Origin: Euryodendron excelsum
Lineage: Eukaryota > Streptophyta > Magnoliopsida > Ericales > Pentaphylacaceae
Assembly: GCA_033060915.1 (NCBI GenBank)
Contig: CM065388.1
Location: 32,450,501 to 32,514,500 of the forward strand
DNA: 64,000 bases
Reading direction: 5' to 3'
The notes beneath the pieces were generated by a model. That model saw nothing but the letters and a program-made list of their open reading frames with translations. It was not told the origin of the DNA and searched no databases. Both the position numbers and the translations under genes were made by a program. Shown here piece by piece: positions 46,301-59,000 of this stretch (the stretch's first letter is position 1; each line of letters begins with the position of its first letter).

Positions 46301-46882
46301 GGTCGTGAACATACAAGGTTATGGCTTCACCACATAATCAAGAGGGCCGGACCCACGTGCTCTCCGGTTAGCCTAAAGGAAAGCCCCCGACACGGTGACC
46401 CTCCAATAGTCTAATCCTACACATGGACCGAGAGTCCCCTTGTTTCAAGCATGCAAAGAAAGGGAGGAAAGAGATGGGGGATTAAAATTGAGAAAACCCA
46501 AGTGGGTTAGGAGAGAGAAGAGAGAGGGGGGAAGTGCGAAAATTTAAAGAGAAAGCCTACCGTATGCCTTATTTATTTTGCGTGCCTTGCTTATCTCCGG
46601 TCTTCGGTCTTCAGTTTTCATCTTGATCTTCGTCTTCAATCTTCAATAGTTGTCTTCAAACTTTAGATTGCAGCTCTTCAAGTCTTCAAAGGAGGGTTGA
46701 AGGCTAGTGTATGAGTGTATGGGGGTGTATAAGAGTGTACATGGGGTTAGGGTTTGTGTAGGGTGGCTAGGGTTTGGAAAACCTAGGGAGCTAGGGTTTA
46801 GGGAGTGCACGAGCTCTGTATATCGAATAATATGATTTCTAGACTGAGTTTGAGGACCCCTTTCACGTTGGAAGAGGCTTTG

Positions 46883-47004
46883 TATTTATAGAGGTTGGAC
46901 AACACTAGCGTCTGTTGCAGTGGCACCAAGCCAAACTTTACACTGGCGCCACTAGGAGTGGCGCCAGGCCATTTTTTGGCTTAGTGCCACTACTAGTGGC
47001 GCCA
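46883..47004 (-). promoter_or_regulatory. LTR promoter module of the 43347 copy (minus)
   Basis: The TATA box starts at 46890 on the minus strand; palindromes start at 46928, 46966 and 47004, again exactly 38 bp apart. The middle one (46944-46966) has GGCGCC at both ends. Confidence 0.87.
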
Positions 47005-47962
47005 GCCATTTAGGAAATGTTTAAGGTCGGTAAGCAACGTATCTTGGACTAGATTTGGGCGCCTGTACTAGTGACTACCATGTAATTTTTAGCCTGGCTT
47101 CACTAGGAGTGACTCCGAAAAGTCCGAGAAGGAGTTTGGAAGACCGGAAATGACCTGAAAAGCCAAAAAGGAGTAAGAACACTTAATATATTGTTCCGGA
47201 GGTTTTTGACTTGAAAAATGAAGACAAAATGTGTCGGAAGGGTTGACCGGGCACTTAGGGGCAAAACGGTCAATCGGATCGGGAAGCTGCCGGGACAAAC
47301 TCAGACTGTCCCGGAAGAAGACTTGAGATTTGGAAACATTGTTTAGAATGTTCTCAAAGGTTTCCGGTTTGATACCCAGAGCCGGTGTGGTCAGAAGAGG
47401 CGACCGGCCTTTAAGGGGCAAAACGGTCATTTCGCACCGGGTTTGCCGAAACTAACTCAGAACGATCCGAAAAGATAAAGAAAGGTAGAGAATGCTATAA
47501 GAAGCATTCTCGGGAGGTTACCGGTTTGATACTCAGAGCCGGTGTGGTCGAAAAAGGTGACCGGTCCTCTAGGGGCAAAACGGTCATTTCGCACCGGGTT
47601 TGTCGGAACTAACTCGGAATGATCTGAAAAGGTAGAGGAAGATTGAGAATACTATAAGAGGTATTCTTTGGAGGTTACCGGTTTGATACCCAAAGCCGGT
47701 GTGGTTCCCGGGGCGTTCGGATGCCTAGGGGCAAAATGGTCACCTTGACCGGAAAGTCTTGGAAAAGGCCTAAGGGGCAGTTTGGTCATTTTTCACCGAA
47801 GTGGACTAGCAGGCATCGGTGTTGACCTGGGTTTTGAGTGTTTCCGTCACTCTGACGGCTGTTGTCGTGACATAGGGGTTTGTTGGTAATTCCCTATGTC
47901 GACCTGTTTGAGTATTTCCACTACTCGGACGGTTGTGATGTTTGCAAGTATTTCCACTACTC

Positions 47963-48480
47963 AAACCGTCTTGAGGAATAAACTGTCTCGAGAAAGGGAT
48001 TGGAAAGGGGACTTATTGTCTCCCAAAAGATGTGCCTGAATTGGAACCGTCTTGAGGAATAAACTGTCTCGAGAGAGGGATTGAAAATGGGATTTATCGT
48101 CTTCGAAAAGACGTGCCTGATTTGGGACTGTCTCGAGGAATAAACTGTCTCGAGATAGGGATTGGAAAGGGGACTTACCGTCTTCGAAAAGACGTGCCTG
48201 ATTTGGAACCGTCTCGAGGAATAAACTATCTCGAGAGAGGGATTGGAAAGGGGACTTACCGTCTTCGAAAAGACGTGCCTGATTTGGAATCGTCTTGAGG
48301 AATAAACTGTCTTGAGAGAAGGATTGGAAAGGGGACTTACCGTCTTCGACAAGACATGCCTGATTTGGAACCGTCTCGAGGAATAAACTGTCTCAAGAGA
48401 AGGATTGGAAAGGAGACTTACCGTCTTCGAAAAGACATGCTTGATTTGGAATAGATTTACCGTCTTGAGGAATCAACTGT
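47963..48480 (-). repeat. 81-bp tandem array in giant LTR U3, ~6 units
   Basis: Reverse complement of the array at 22609-23175: repeats of 'gaataaactgtctcgagagagggattggaaaggggacttaccgtcttcgaaaagacgtgcctgatttggaaccgtc' type (shown here only in outline), spaced about 81 bp. The minus-strand frame through it stays open with a 27-residue period and is an artefact. Confidence 0.9.
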
Positions 48481-48702
48481 CTCGAGAGAGGGGTTGGAGT
48501 TGGAATTGGAAAGAACAATGCCCCTAAGGGCATCTTGGTCATTTTGCCTCTATTTGGGCCTGGTGGGCCCGCGAGGCGATGGACAAATGGGATTTGGACT
48601 TAGAAAATCAGTTTAGATTGGAATACGCCCACAATGACTCGAAAACAAGTCTGGACGGAGTGTAGAATGTCGAGCGGTAAAAAATGGGGTGTTTACAACT
48701 GC

Positions 48703-48888
48703 AAATCACCTTGATTAGAAGATCGAGTTATACTCATAAACACTCAAGGAAACTCTACCCAACCCTGAAAAACAATTCAGGAAAAAATCTAGAGTAATGA
48801 AAATAATTAAACTAATTTATTTATTTTTTTATTACTTTTTGTAATGAAATAAAAAATCACAAGAAGCATAAAAATGAACTAGAATCAC
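48703..48888 (-). mobile_element. Leader of the tRNA-Asp-primed element, 5' part
   Basis: AT-rich 186 bp between primer site and the solo LTR insertion point. It joins 43342 after removal of the solo LTR. Confidence 0.7.
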
Positions 48889-48906
48889 TCCCCGACAATG
48901 GCGCAA
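48889..48906 (-). other. Primer-binding site matching tRNA-Asp
   Basis: The plus strand reads 'tccccgacaatggcgcaa', the 3' end of tRNA-Asp (CCCCGGCAACGGCGCCA) with transitions. It precedes the LTR end at 48912-48915. Confidence 0.82.
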
Positions 48907-48914
48907 AAATTTGA

Positions 48915-50182
48915 TGTGCTGTCACGGGCACCTAAAAATAAAACCGATACCCCAAAAACAAATATGTAGTAATGTAAGTAAGGATCGTTCTCACGGAGAG
49001 TGTTTAGCCTAGTTTTATGCTATGTGGACAAGGATTGGGGGGTTTTGAATATAATGAAAATTATTTTAATAAAAACAACTATGAAGCAATTCCAATTAAA
49101 GTATTGAAATCAGTCAAAAGAACAAACCTTGGTCTAGGTCAACATCCACCATCGGCATTACAGAATTGATCATCGATGCAAGCATATCAATGCACACATT
49201 GAATTTTCACCGTCAGAATTATTTTCCTATCTCTCCTTAGTCATAGTTAATTAAAAACAAGCGATCTCATTAACCCTAACTATTAAACAACTCAAGATAA
49301 GCACTCAAGGTTTAATCTAGTAACAGTTTTAAGAATTAGAGAGATCGATGAAACTAAATAACACAAGCACAAGTAGTTGTCTTTAATTTAGTCGAATGTC
49401 CTTCCTAAGATATAATAAATCCTAATGCAGCAATCATTAACTCTCAATTGCTTCACAAATCAAAGGAATCAAACAATTACGGATTTGATATCTAATCTAG
49501 CAGTAGATTACTATGATTAATAAACTAGTAGGCCTCCTAGCGATTAAACAAGATAATCATGAAAATAGGCATAAAAGAACATTTGATACTCAAAGCATAA
49601 ATCTAATAATGAAAATAAATTAGATCTCACAGTTTATTATTAATTCCAAGGCTTCAGTTTCTTTCAACCAAGATTCAAAGTTTAGCCACGCAGGGCCATG
49701 AAAACAACTCAAATAATAACCTCGAATAATATGAAAAACACCAACAACCCTAAAAACAAAACAATCCCCGCTTTTATAGGCTTCTAAAAATCTATAGCTG
49801 CGTACAACCGTTCGAACACCCTTACTACCGTTCGAGCGCATTGGACCACCATTTGAACGGTGCGTCAAACGCACTTCGAACGGGAAAAATGCTCTCTATA
49901 TATTTTGAACGCTCTTCAAACCTGAACTTGACGTGAATCTGTTTGACGTACCGTTCGAACGCATATGCTACCGTTCGAATGCCTCTTGGGACCATTCGAA
50001 CGCCCCTTCAAACATTGCTTGCATTTTAGCTCGAATTCGTCCCTTTTAAGCTAGGATTCTCTTCCTGGGCATTCCATAGCAACCTAAATCAAAATATAAG
50101 AATAATGAGTATCTTTAGGTACCAACTAAGTATAAGAGATTAAACATTAATGGAGAAAAATATGACATTTGCGTTCTTATCA
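48915..50182 (-). mobile_element. 5' LTR of the tRNA-Asp-primed element (1.27 kb)
   Basis: The LTR lies on the minus strand: it starts TGATAAGAACGC at 50182 and ends 'gtgacagcaca' at 48915, next to the primer site. TATAAAA lies at 49772-49778 (minus). Just upstream is a cluster of 'ccgttcgaacg' palindromes (49808-50000). It is inserted in, or joined to, a giant LTR lacking its first 29 bp (50183). Sequence differs from the 6302 LTR although the layout is alike. Confidence 0.8.
49772..50000 (-). promoter_or_regulatory. TTCGAA palindrome array and TATA of the tRNA-Asp LTR
   Basis: TTCGAA, or a one-base variant, starts at 49811, 49831, 49852, 49875, 49904, 49954, 49974 and 49995, upstream of the TATA at 49772-49778 in the minus direction. 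Most spacings are 20-23 bp, about two helical turns, with a ~50-bp gap between 49904 and 49954. Confidence 0.65.
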
Positions 50183-52965
50183 AATACACACACAAGCGGA
50201 AAAAATCTTATACTCTCTCGTTAGAACTCATCCTCCTAGAAGGACGAGTGCGACTAGGTTTGAATTGAAAATTGATTTGAATAAAGGGCTTTTGGAAAAC
50301 ATTTGGAGTCGCCACCTAGCTTCATTAAGGTGAGTGTGGTCACCGAAAAACTAAGCACAATCCGAAGATTACACTCAGGGGTTTTGAAAAAGAGTTTTTT
50401 GAAAATACTTCCTCATGAGAGGGTTTTTAAGAAAAGAGGTTGTTTGGTAACCTTTGGAAATATTTAAGCCCTTTTTTTAAAATAACTCCATTTGGTCTTT
50501 GAAAACAGTGATCTAGGTTCGAATGTTGGTTACGTGTAGGGAAGACACACTAAGCCATCACCCTACCATGTCCTTGCGATACCTACATATCTATTAACCC
50601 TAGGTTCACTCATTAGAGTCTTCGATTAATAAATGTCCAAAAACTATCCACTTTAGAAAAGTATTTTGAAAAAGAAATTTGACATGATGCATGATATGCA
50701 AGTGCAAGAAAAGACTTTGATTTTTTAAAATAGATTGGAAAAAAATTTGATTTGATTTTGGAAGAAAGAATTGAAAGTAGAGATTTGAAAATAGATTTTA
50801 GAATTAGAAACTTGAAATAGATTATAGAATTGGAAACTTTAAAATAGAAACTTGACAAAGGCTGTGGCTGCACCCATGAGGGTTGCCTGCGTATCCCTTT
50901 GTTAGGAATCAAGTCAGTCGTAGTTCGAACAAGAGTCCGATAGAAAATAAAAGGTTTGATTTGAAAAAACGGTTTGATTTGAACTTAGAATAGAATATTT
51001 GAAATTGGAATTTGGAATTGAAAAGATTGGAGTTTGATTTGTAAAGATAGAACTTGGAAGAAGGATTCAGACTTGCTTTGGAAAAATTGAGATTTAGAAA
51101 ACCTAGACTTAAGAAAGATAGGATTTAGGATGGACTTGAGATTAAGAAATATTTGACTTGACTTGGAAGGGATTTAGAAAATATTTGACTTGAATATTGG
51201 ACTCAGAAGATTACGGAAGTTGGAATTTAAGAAGGATTGGATTGAGAAAAGGTTCAAATTAGAAAAGTTTCAAAATAGGAAAGTTTCGTTTTAGGAAAGT
51301 TTCATTTTAGGAAAGATTTGAATTAGGAAAGTTTTAACTTAAGAAAGTTTTGAATTTAGAAAGATTTGAAATTTAAAAAGTTTAGAATTTTAAAAATATT
51401 TGAATTTAAGAAAGGTTCGAATTTAGAAAGATTCAAAGTTCAGGTTTTTTTAGAAATACTTAAAATTAGGAAATTTTTGAGTTTAAAGAAAGAGTTGAAA
51501 AACTTAGAATTTGGAAAGTTGAAATTTGGAAAGGTATGGAAATAGAAAAGGTTGGAATTAGAAGATTAAGAAGCTTAAAGTTTAAGGAAATATTTGAAAG
51601 TTTAAAATTTGAAAACTTAAGGTTTAGGAAGGTATGAGATTAGGAAGGATTGAGATTCCTATTTCCTAAAATAAAAGGTTGGACTTTATTTATAAAAGGA
51701 GGTGATTTGATTTTGTTTTAAAAAATGGAGGATTAGATCTAGTTTTCTAAATGGAGATTGAATTTGGTTTTCTAAAACGGAGGATATGATTTGACATGGA
51801 GTTGGAAAGATGAAGTTTTGAAAATCCTAGATTTTGGTGTAGAAAATAGGGTTTGGAAATATATGATTTTGATGTACAAAATAATATTTAGTAACCTAAA
51901 GTTTGATGTAGAAAAGGAAATTGAAAATTAGGGTTTCTTAATCATAGTTCTAGAGCTTGACTTGGACTCCAAGGTAAAAAGTTTTTAGAAAGTAGAACTT
52001 TTTAGGAAGGAAGATTTTTAGAAGGAGATCTTAACAAAGAGTATTTAGAAAGTAAACTTGAAAAGAGTTTTGGAAAGGAGACTTTGGAAAGTAAAACTTT
52101 AAGAGAGGTTTTGGAAAGAAGGATTTTGGAAAGAGAATTTTTTAGGAAAGGGATTTGAAAAGAAACTTTAGAAAGCAGATTTTTCAAGAGAGCTTTTGGG
52201 AAGGAGTTTGAAAAGAGCTTTCAGAAAAGTGAGTTTTGTGAAGGGAATTTTTTTAAAGCAATTTTGGAATGGAGATTGAAGAGATTTTTTAGAAAGTATA
52301 TTGGAAAATAAATTTTAGAAAGTAGATGTAAAAGATATTTTGGAGAGGATTTAAAAAGAGGTTTTGAAAAGTACGTTTGAAAAACAATTCGGAAAGGGAT
52401 TTGAATGTAGACTTTTGCAAGCCTCTAAAAATATCTCACTTTCCTAAAACGACTCTAACCATAAGAAGATTAGAACCATTCTAGGATTGTGATTTTGAAA
52501 ACAACAAGGATTTGAAAATATAGACTATATTGGTCACTTTAAATGTAACACTTTCCTAAAGCAGTGCTAACCATGGAAGGCTATAATCACCTTAGGATTG
52601 TGATTTAAAAAATAAGTTTTGAAGAAGAAAATTTTAATGCAAGTTTTGAAAATGATTTTCAATGCAAGTTTTGAAAACAAGTTTGAAAATAAGTTTTAGA
52701 GAGATGCATGATCATGATATGCACATTGCAAGTTGGGGTCATGAACATACAAGGTTAAAGGCTTCACCACATAATCAAGGGGGCCGAACCTACGTGGTCT
52801 CCGGTTCGACTAAGAGACAACCCCTGACATAGTGACTTTTAATAGTCTAATCCTACACATGAACCAGAGAGTCCCTTGTTTCAAGCATACAAGAAAGGTG
52901 GGGAAAAAATATGGGGGATTAAAATAAAAGAAAACCCAAGTGGGTTAGGAGAGAGAAGAGAGGGT

Positions 52966-52983
52966 GGGGGGGGGGGGGGGGGG
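52966..52983. repeat. Poly(G) tract
   Basis: An 18-base G run in the leader zone of the LTR, at the site where other copies have a short 'gggggg' (e.g. 41112). Homopolymer slippage or assembly error could account for it. Confidence 0.85.
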
Positions 52984-53332
52984 AATTGCGTAAACATAAA
53001 TATGAAACCTACCCTGCGTCTTCTTTTATTTGCTATTCAGTTTGTTTTTCTTGCTTTGCTTCAGTCTTCACCTTGATCTTCAAGAGCTTGTTCTGATCTT
53101 CGAGAGCTTTTACGTTACAGCACTTCAAGTCTTCAATGGAGGTTTTGGAGGCTAGTATATGAGTGTATGTATGCTAGGGTTCAGTGTATAGAGGCTAGGG
53201 TTTGTATATGGAGGCTAGGGTTTAAAAAACCTAAAGAGAACTAGGGTTTGGAAGGACTTCGAGCTCTGAATATCGAAGAGCAGAGTTTTTAGATTGAGTT
53301 TACGGACCCTTTTCACGCTAGAGGAGGCTCTG

Positions 53333-53416
53333 TATTTATAGACAAAAGATTGACCTGGCACCTGTTGTAGTGGCGCCAAGCAAAATTTGCTTCTGGCGCC
53401 ACTTCTAGTAGTGTCA
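53333..53416 (-). promoter_or_regulatory. LTR promoter module of the 50183 copy (minus)
   Basis: The TATA box starts at 53340 on the minus strand; palindromes start at 53378 and 53416, exactly 38 bp apart. Only two modules are present, so one was lost relative to 43347. Confidence 0.85.
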
Positions 53417-54244
53417 TCTACTAAGGAAACTTTTAAGGTCGGCAAGCAACGTATCTTCAGAAGATTTGGGCACCTGTACTAGTGACTACGATGTAATTTT
53501 TAGCCTAGCTTCACTAGGAGTGACTCTGGAAGGTCTAAGAATGATTTAAAGGATAGGGAATGGCCCAGAGGGCCGGAAAGGGAACAGGAACCCTCAGAAT
53601 AGTGTCTCGGGAGTAGTAGACTTGAAGAACGATGTCAAGATTTGTTGGAAGGGTTGACCAGGCTATTAGGGGTAAAACGGTCAATCAGGCTGAAAAGCTA
53701 ACGGGATGGACTAGGAATATCCCAAAAGAAGACTTGAGACTTGGAAACATTAGTTAGAATGTTTCAGGAGGTTACTGGTTTGATACCCAGAGCCGGTGTG
53801 GTTGGAAAAGACGATTGGCCCACCAGGGGCAAAACGGTTATTTTGCATTAGGTTTGCCAAAACTGACTTAGAATAACCTAGAAATGTATCAAAGGGCCAG
53901 GGTTACTATCAAAAACATCCTTGGGAGGTTATTGGTTTGACACCCAGAGCTGGTATGGTTCCCGGGGCGCTTGACTACCTAGGGGCAAAATGGTCATTTT
54001 GACCAAAAGTTCTCAGAATTGGCTCGAAACCTACTGTAAGCACCCCATTTTTGACCGCTCGGCAATATACACTCTGTCCAGAGTTGTTTTCAAGTCATTG
54101 TGGGCATATTCCTATCGAAACCAATTTTCTAGGTCTAAATTCCGTCTTTCCATCGCTTCGCGGGCCTGTCAAGCCCAAATAGAGGCAAAATGACCAAAAT
54201 GCCCTTAGGGGCATTGTACTTTTTTGTTCCAATTCCAATCCCTC

Positions 54245-54930
54245 TCTCGAGACAGTTTATTCCTTGAGACGGTCCGAGTAGCAAAACCACTCACAAAACC
54301 ATTAGAGTAGCGGAAGTACTCACAAAACCGTTAGAGTAGCGGAAATACTCACAAAACCGTTAGAGTGGCGGAAACACTCAAAACCCAGGCACGTCTCTTC
54401 GGAGACGGTAAGACCCCTTTCCAATCCCTCTCTCGAGACAGTTTATTCCTCGAGACGGTTCCAATCCAGGCACGTCTCTTCGGAGATGGTAAGACCCCTT
54501 TCCAATCCCACTCTCGAGACAGTTTATTCCTCGAGACGGTTCCAATCTAGGCACGTCTCTTCGGAGACGGTAAGACCCCTTTCCAATCCCTCTCTCGAGA
54601 CAGTTTATTCCTCGAGACGGTCTGAGTAGCAAAACTACTCACAAAACCGTTAGAGTGACGGAAACACTCACAAAACCGTTAGAGTGGCGGAAACACTCAC
54701 AGAGTAGCGGAAATACTCACAAACCCGTTAGAGTAACGGAAATACTCAACCCCGTCCGAGTGGCGGAAATACTCCCAAATACTCAACCCCGTCCGAGTAG
54801 CAGAAATACTCACAAATCATCAACCCTGTCCGAGTAGCGAAAATACTCAACCCCGTCCGAGTAGCAAAAATACTCACAAATCATCAACCCCGTCTGAGTA
54901 GCGGAAATACTCACACCGTTAGAGTGGCTA
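54245..54930 (+). repeat. Nested tandem arrays: ~28-bp 'gtagcggaaatactcacaaa' units around an 81-bp array
   Basis: 'Ccgttagagtagcggaaatactcacaaa'-like units (27-32 bp) occur at 54275-54385, then three 81-bp units (54382-54620), then about ten more short units to 54930. The copy at 22363 has only three such short units (23175-23310), so both arrays have changed size between copies. Confidence 0.9.
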
Positions 54931-55926
54931 AAACACTCAAAACCTAGGTCAACACCAGTGGCTGTTAGCCCACTTTGGTGAAAAATGACCAAATTACCCT
55001 TAGGACCTTTTTCGAGACTTTCCGGTCAAGGTGACCATTTTGCCCCTAAGCATCCGGATGCCCCGGGAACCATACCGGCTCTGGGTATCAAACCGGTAAC
55101 CCTCTGAGATTGCTTTTTATAGTGCTCTCAACCTTCCCTTCTCTTTCCGGATCATTCTGAGTCAGTTCCGGCCAACCCGGTACAAAATGACCGTTTTGCC
55201 CTTGGAGGGCCGTTCTCCTTCTTCGACCATACCGACTTTGAGTATCAAACCGGTAATGACCCGAGAATACTTTTTATAGTATTCTCAACCTTCCTTTACC
55301 TTTCCGGATCATTCCGAGTCAGTTCCGGCCAGCCCGGTACAAGATGACCGTTTTGCCCCTAGAGGGCCGGTCTCCTTCTTCAACTACACCGGCTCTGGAT
55401 ATCAAACCGGTAATGACCCGAGAATACTTTTTATAGTGTTCTCAACCTTCCTTTACCTTTCCGAACCATTCCGGGTCAGTTCTGGCAAACCCGGTACAAA
55501 ATGACCATTTTGCCCCTGGTGGGCCAGTCTCCTTTTCCGACCACGCCGGCTCTGGGTATCAAACCGGCAACCTCTGGGAACATTCTAAATAATGTTTCAA
55601 GATCCCAAGTCTTCTTCCGGGACAGTTTGAGTCTGTCCTGGCAGTTTTTCGGTCCGGTTGACCGTTTTGCCCTTAAAGGCTCGGTCAACCTTTCCGACAC
55701 ATCTTATCCTCACTTTTCAAGTCAAATACCTCCAGGACACTATTTTAAGTGTTCTTGCTCCCTTCCGGCCTTCCGGGTCATCCCCGACTCCTTCAAATCA
55801 TTCCCGGACTTTCCGAAGTCACTCATAGTGAAGCCAGGCTAAAGTTTACATGGTAGTCACTAGTACAGGCGCCCAAATCTAGTCAAAGATACGTTGCTTG
55901 CCGACCTTAATTGTTTCCTAAATGGC

Positions 55927-56010
55927 TGGCGCCACTAGTAGTGGCGCCAAGCCAAAAAATGGCCTGGCGCCACTGCAATAGGCGCTAGGTTTGTCTTCCC
56001 TCTATAAATA
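55927..56010 (+). promoter_or_regulatory. LTR promoter module of the 54035 copy
   Basis: Palindromes start at 55927 (perfect, 11-base arms, one central base) and 55965; TATAAATA starts at 56003. Spacing is exactly 38 bp. Two modules instead of three. Confidence 0.87.
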
Positions 56011-59000
56011 CAGAGCCTCGTTCAACGTGAAAAGGGTCTGCAAACTTAACCTAAAAATCCTATATTTCGATACACAGAGCTCGAGCATCTCCAAAACCCT
56101 AGCCTCTCTAGGTTTTCCCCAAACCCAAGCCACTATACACAAACCATAGCCTCCTATACACTCATACACTCCCCCATACACTCATACACTAGCCTTCAAC
56201 CACCCTTCGAAGACTTGAAGAGCTGCCATCCAAAGCTTGAAGACAACCCTTGAAGACTGAAGAAGAAGATCAAGACGAAGAGGGAAGACCGAAGACAAGC
56301 AAGGCGCGCAAATTAAAGAAGATACAAGGTAGGCTCCCTATTTATTTTCTGCACTTCCCCCCTCTCTCTTCTCTCTCCAACCCACTTGGGTTTTCTCTAT
56401 TTTAATCCCCCATCTCTTTCCCCCCTTTCTTTGCATGCTTGAAGCAAGGGGATTCCCGGTCCATGTGTAGGATTGGACTATTGGAGAGTCACCGTGTCGG
56501 GGGCTTTCTTCTAGTCTAACCAAAGACTACGTGGGTCCGGCCCCCTTGATTATGTGGTGAAGCCTTAACCTTGTATGTTCACGACTCCAAATTGCATTGT
56601 GCATATCATAGTCTTGCATCTTCCAAAATTCGTTTTCAAAAAGTTGTTTTCAAAAATCGTTTTCAAACTTGTTTTCAAAATTGCATCAAAAGCTCTTTTT
56701 CAAAAACATGTTTTCAAAATCACAATCCTAGGGTGATTCTAGCCTTTCCATGGCTAGGGTTGCTTTAGGAAAGTGTTACATTAAAAGTGACCTTTTTGGT
56801 TTATATTTTCAATTCATATTGTTTTTCAAAACCACTTTCTTAAAGTGGTTCTAGCCCTTTTATGGTCGGAATCGCTTTAGGAAAGCGAGACGTTTTCATA
56901 CTTTCCAAAAAACTCTCTCTCTTCAAAAATCTCTTCCTAAAAATCTCTTTCTCAACATACTTTCTTAAAACTCTCCTCTCCAAAATTGTTTTCAAAAACT
57001 CCCTTCCAAAATCTATTTTTCAAAACTCCATTTTTCAACTCCTCTCCAAAATCTTTTCCTCAAAATTCACTTTCTAAAAACACTTCCTCGATTCACCTTC
57101 CTAAAAACTCTCTCTAAAAATCTTTCTAAAAAACTCTCTTTCCAAAAATCTTCCTTCTAGAAACTCCCCTCCCAAAATCTATGTTTCCAAAAACACACTT
57201 TCCAAAGACTCCCTCTTTCCAAAAATCTTTTTCCAAAAACTCCATCTCCAAATTCACTTTCTAAAAACTCCTCCCTAGGATTCCCCTTCTAGAAAACCTT
57301 CGTTTCCAAAAACGCATTTTCTAAAAACTCTTTCATTAGAGCCCAAGTCAAGCCCTAGAACCCACAATTAGAAAACCCTAATTTTCTTTCCAAAAACATG
57401 ATTTTCAAACTTTGCCCCAAACCTAGGTTTCCAAAATCTTTTGTTTTCTACACCAAAACTATACATGTTTTCAAAACCTCTTTTCTACGTCAAAACCACA
57501 ATTTTTCAAAACTAGGATTTCTAGAATCTCCCTTTCCAAATCCTTGTCAAATCAAATCTTCCCTTTAAGAAACCAAATCCAATCTCCTCGTTTAGGAAAC
57601 TAAATCCAATCCTTCGTTTTTGGAAACAAATCCCAAACCTTTCCTAATTCAACTTCTTCCTAATTTCCTACCTTCCTAAACCATAAGTTTCCTAAACCTA
57701 AATTTTAAATCTTTCCTTAAATTTCAAAATCCAACCCTTTCTTAATTTGAATCCTTCCTAAACTTCCGTTTTCCTAAATCTTAAACTTGAACATAAAAAT
57801 CTTTCCTAAACTTTAAAACTCAACATTCAAATCTTTCCTAGTTCAACCCTTTTCCTAATTCTACCCCTTTCCAAAATCTTTTTCAAATCCAAGCTTTCAA
57901 ACCTTTCTTAAACTCAAACCTTTCCTAATTTCAAGATTTTCTAAAAACTCTAAAAATTTCTAAATCCTAAACTTTCTAAATTTCAAATTTTTCTAAATTC
58001 AAAGTTTCCTAAATTCAAAACTTTCTTAAGATAAATTTTCCTAAAGTTCCAAACTTTCTAAATTCTAAACTTTTCAAAACTTCAAAATCTTTTCAAATCT
58101 AAGACTTTTCTAAACTCAAAACTTTCTTAATTCAAACATTTCCTAAACTAAAAACTTTCCTTTTTCAAACCTTTCTTAAAACGGAACTTTCTTATTTTCA
58201 AAACTTCCTTGTTTTCAAAACTTTCCTTTTTCAAAACTTTTCTAAATTCAAAACTTTCCGATTTTCAAAACTTTCTTAAATTCAAAACTTTCCTAAACCT
58301 AAAACTTTCCTAAATTCAAAACTTTCCTAATTCGAAAACTTTCCAAAAATAATACTTTCCTAATTCGAAACTTTCCTAAATCGGACCTTTCCTAATTTGA
58401 ACATCTCCTAAAATCCAATCTTTCCAAATCTTCCAAGCCAAGTCAAATCTTTCCTAAGTCTCTTCTCTTTCCTAAGTCTCGGTTTTCTTAAACCTTCTTA
58501 TTTCAAAACAAGTCCAAATCTATCTTTTCAAATCAAATTCCTCAATTTCCAATTTCCAATATCCTCTTCTAATTTCAAATCCAATTCAATTTCCAATTCA
58601 ATTTCCTTCTTCAATCCAACCTTCTATTTTCATTCGGACTCCGGTCGGAACTACGACTGACCTGATTCTCCCAAAGGGATACGTAGGCAACCTTCATACG
58701 TGCGGTCACAACACTTTTCAAACTTTCAATTCCACATTCATGGGTGCACTTTTCAAACTTTCAATTCCACCCTCATGGGTGCGGTTTTCAAAATCTTTTC
58801 AAATCTCAAATTCCAATCTACTTTCAAAATTCCAATTTCAAAATTTCTACTTTCAATTTTCAAACTTTCCAATTTCAATTCTCTCTCTTTAAATCTATTT
58901 TCAAATCAAATCAATCTCTTTCCAAATCTATTTTTCAATTCTCTTCTATTGCACTTGCATATCATGCATCGTGTTAGTTTCTTTTTAAGCATTGTTTTTC

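Larger units (their letters stand above)
43347..48697 (-). mobile_element. Giant Tat-type solo LTR (5.35 kb) with TSD ACTGC
   Basis: The plus reading begins 'tattccgtcc' (decayed TGTCGCGCCC) and ends 'tggggtgtttaca'. ACTGC lies directly outside both ends (43342-43346 and 48698-48702). It splits the leader of the tRNA-Asp element. It has the complete set of family parts: the purine-rich complement of the pyrimidine tract (43870-46000), TATA at 46883-46890, phased palindromes and about six units of the 81-bp array. Confidence 0.93.
50183..54034 (-). mobile_element. Giant Tat-type LTR (minus), main part, 29 bp short at its end
   Basis: Begins 'aatacacacacaagcgg', position 30 of the family as seen at 38594. 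It runs through U5/R and the promoter to U3 and is split at 54034 by a plus-strand solo LTR. The remainder is 59507-60292. A run of 18 G lies at 52966-52983. Confidence 0.9.

Noticed and set aside
54245..54930. CRISPR-like regular repeats
   Set aside because: Units are directly adjacent with no unique spacers, sit inside an LTR with TSDs and vary between copies. It is a plant tandem repeat.
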